Shown piece after piece: positions 62,105-64,000 of a stretch of 64,000 nt of DNA. The position numbers and the translations under genes were made by a program. The notes beneath the pieces were generated by a model. It saw only the letters and a program-made list of their open reading frames with translations, was not told where the DNA came from and did no database searches. Positions within the stretch are counted from its first letter, which is position 1. Every line of letters starts with the position of its first letter. Source of the stretch: Paenibacillus radicibacter (GTDB taxonomy: Bacteria > Bacillota > Bacilli > Paenibacillales > NBRC-103111); assembly GCF_024721995.1 (NCBI RefSeq), contig NZ_JANQBC010000008.1, positions 186,001-250,000 of the forward strand. The letters are read 5' to 3'.

Positions 62105-64000
62105 TTACAAATGAGTTACATCTGTCTGCATAAGGAGTAGGTACAATTGCTTCGTTATGGGCATCGGCTCGATTCCAAGCTCATCCCCCAATACTTGACA
62201 ACATTTGTGATACCACTTCATTGCTTGATTACGATTATTCATCTGGTAATGGCACTGCATGAGCAAGCGATAAGCCTCTTCCCAGCAACTATCTTTGAGC
62301 AGCATCTGCTCACACCAATGAATCGCACGATCATACTGCCTGATCTTGACAAGTAACTTAGCCAATCGCTCCGCACCTCTTAGGAAAAAGACTAATAGTC
62401 GTTCCCGCTCCTCAATGCACCAATCCTCAAATCTACGATCAGGCAGAAAGTCGCCGAGATATAACTCAAGTCCTTTTTCCAAATAACGAATAGCTCGATC
62501 ATCTCGCTGCTCTTCCAAACCTGCCTTCATTAAATTTTCAAAATCAACGGAATCTAGTATCAAGCCAGCAGCGATATTCAACCCATAGGAAGAAGCTTGT
62601 CTTTGGATGAAAAAAGGATTCACCCGCGCCTGCCGATTCGGCTCTAGCGCCGTGTTAAGCGCATTAAGCGCTACTTTAAAATCTCGGTTGGCAGATTTCT
62701 CATCCATATTGGAAAAAAGCAATGACAAGATCTCATCCTTCGTCACTAGGCGCTGACGCTTGATCAAGAGCAGTTGAAACAACTCTTTGGCCTTGCCACG
62801 CTGCCAATCTTTCTCGATAAGTTCCCGATCGCCAAGCCATACTCGGAATTGCCCGAGTGTATCGATCCGCAGTGTATATCCAGGGTGATAGGTCATATGT
62901 TCAAGCCCCAATTGATTAAACAAATAGGACACATAATGACTTTGAATATCAAGCCGCTGGGCTTCGATAAGGAGCGGAACGATCTGCTGGATATCGGTAG
63001 GTCCGAACAATGTACGCTTTTCGATTAGAAAATCATATTCACCTGCCTGCATCATCCGCAAGAACGCTCCCATCACTTTGCCAAATGATTCGGTGGAAGA
63101 TTCCATTTGATAAGCAATCATCGATTGCCACAACAAAGATACGGTTACCCCATAGCTGTCGCCAACACGAACGAATTGTTCTTGGCATTCTTGGAACATT
63201 GCAAGCGCTTCCGATAATTTGCGAGCGTAGAACAAAGAAACACCAAGTGATGTCCGAATAAGGGCAGACAACCAATCATCATTCACTTTCATCGTCTCAA
63301 CTAAAGCTTCTTTACCATATTGCAGCGCTTGCTCCATCAACCCTTCTCGACCGAACAGCAAACACAGTCCCATGAGCGGTTCTGCTTTTCCTCTGGACAC
63401 ATCAAGCTGCTCCATCATATCCTGCGATGTTCGATAGCAATTATGTGCTATTGAAAATGTATATTTCGGCATCAATTGTGCGGCATGCCCCATTCGCATC
63501 CATCCACAAGCTTCTACGAACGGTGCTTTCAGCTCTATACCTTGCATCATTCCTGATTCAGCAAGCTGCTTTGCTGCTTCGGCATCGCCAACCATCGCTT
63601 CGACAAGCGCAAGAAGCAGATTGATTTCCCGATGTGAGCGAGATAACTGTTTCTTGCCTAATTGTAATTCCAAGCGACTGATGCGTTCGAGCACCTTTTT
63701 CGCTTGCCGTAAACGTCCTGTCCTTAGATGCATACGTGCTTCCAACTGTTCATCTTGAAAATTGGAATTTAACTCTCGACAACGCGCATACCATAGCTCT
63801 GCTTGAGCCGCACGACCTGAATTCACGAGATTTTCTGCCATCAAGCCATATAAACGCAGCAAATGTTCATGCATAGGCTGATCTTCTTGTTCTAATATTG
63901 ATATGGACTTCTCAAGCAATGCCTCTGCTTTTCCCGGCTGAATCGTATCTAGGTAAATACGTGCTTGCCCTTCTAATGCAAGACTGCGAACGAAGGAATC
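62105..64000 (-). CDS. BTAD/SARP-like transcriptional regulator (N-terminus outside the window)
   Basis: The frame is open to the right edge; at least 631 codons are visible. The visible 5' part is TPR-like and helical. A winged-helix DNA-binding domain (TLRIDTLGQFRVWLG...) lies near 62600-62870, and a bacterial transcriptional activator domain (BTAD) follows to the C-terminus (LEEQRDDRAIRYLEKGLELYLGDFLPD). The arrangement, with the DNA-binding domain near the C-terminus, fits large STAND/MalT-like activators whose NTPase lies at the missing N-terminus. It is upstream of and co-directional with the importer genes, 49 bases away, so it may sense and induce that cluster. Confidence 0.82.
   Translation of the reverse strand, partial: DSFVRSLALEGQARIYLDTIQPGKAEALLEKSISILEQEDQPMHEHLLRLYGLMAENLVNSGRAAQAELWYARCRELNSNFQDEQLEARMHLRTGRLRQAKKVLERISRLELQLGKKQLSRSHREINLLLALVEAMVGDAEAAKQLAESGMMQGIELKAPFVEACGWMRMGHAAQLMPKYTFSIAHNCYRTSQDMMEQLDVSRGKAEPLMGLCLLFGREGLMEQALQYGKEALVETMKVNDDWLSALIRTSLGVSLFYARKLSEALAMFQECQEQFVRVGDSYGVTVSLLWQSMIAYQMESSTESFGKVMGAFLRMMQAGEYDFLIEKRTLFGPTDIQQIVPLLIEAQRLDIQSHYVSYLFNQLGLEHMTYHPGYTLRIDTLGQFRVWLGDRELIEKDWQRGKAKELFQLLLIKRQRLVTKDEILSLLFSNMDEKSANRDFKVALNALNTALEPNRQARVNPFFIQRQASSYGLNIAAGLILDSVDFENLMKAGLEEQRDDRAIRYLEKGLELYLGDFLPDRRFEDWCIEERERLLVFFLRGAERLAKLLVKIRQYDRAIHWCEQMLLKDSCWEEAYRLLMQCHYQMNNRNQAMKWYHKCCQVLGDELGIEPMPITKQLYLLLMQTDVTHL

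Overview
The window looks like a chromosomal segment of a mid-GC, endospore-forming Bacillota, most likely Paenibacillaceae. Sporulation genes (spoVB, bofC, safA-like, yheC/yheD-like, spo0B, spoIVFA, spoIVFB, a SPOR protein in the spoIIB position) sit among housekeeping genes. SecD and SecF are separate, and RuvC and an RNase E/G protein are present, all unlike Bacillus subtilis. From memory, the order valS-folC-(spoIIB)-maf-radC-mreBCD-minCD-spoIVFAB-rplU-prp-rpmA-spo0B-obg-thrR-pheA-safA-bofC-ruvAB-queA-tgt-yajC-spoVB-secDF-recJ matches B. subtilis, so about 1-52.6 kb is ancestral synteny with lineage-specific additions. Most genes are on the minus strand. No tRNA, rRNA, transposase, phage gene or CRISPR array was seen.

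Layout. 1-5.2 kb: recJ (runs off the left edge), a cation diffusion facilitator, secF-secD with a clear promoter. 5.3-10.3 kb: comN-like gene, spoVB, DUF421, YrzE-like, PAP2 and methyltransferase genes. 10.3-17.4 kb: ruvC-ruvA-ruvB, a SpoIID-domain protein, then queA-tgt-yajC. 17.6-21.4 kb: bofC, an unrecognised 626-residue membrane-anchored protein, and a LysM spore protein. 21.5-27.3 kb: amino-acid operon thrR-hom-thrC-thrB-pheA-ilvE. 27.4-30.6 kb: NUDIX, aldehyde dehydrogenase, YheC/YheD. 30.7-42.3 kb: spo0B-obgE; rplU-prp-rpmA behind a probable leader; and mreBCD-minCD-rodA-spoIVFA-spoIVFB-rng. 42.3-52.5 kb: radC, maf, a small membrane protein, an SLH amidase, the SPOR protein, murC, folC and valS, the last behind a T-box whose likely specifier is a valine codon.

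53.0-64.0 kb is where the conserved order breaks. It holds one co-directional cluster: a BTAD-type regulator (runs off the right edge), a complete branched-chain/HAAT-type ABC importer (lipoprotein, LivG, LivF, LivH, LivM), a 65-residue orphan, a KAS III-like enzyme with an altered active site, an alpha/beta hydrolase, an SDR with an NAD-type nucleotide pocket, and a fused CoA-transferase. Stops and starts overlap through most of it. I infer an import-and-degradation module for an ester or 3-oxo/3-hydroxy acid substrate, perhaps hydroxyalkanoate-like; the substrate is unknown.

A second unexplained signal is a family of 155-230 bp palindromic intergenic repeats in three places (14996-15224, 25342-25500, 27976-28130). 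One is a nested composite and one lies inside the threonine operon.
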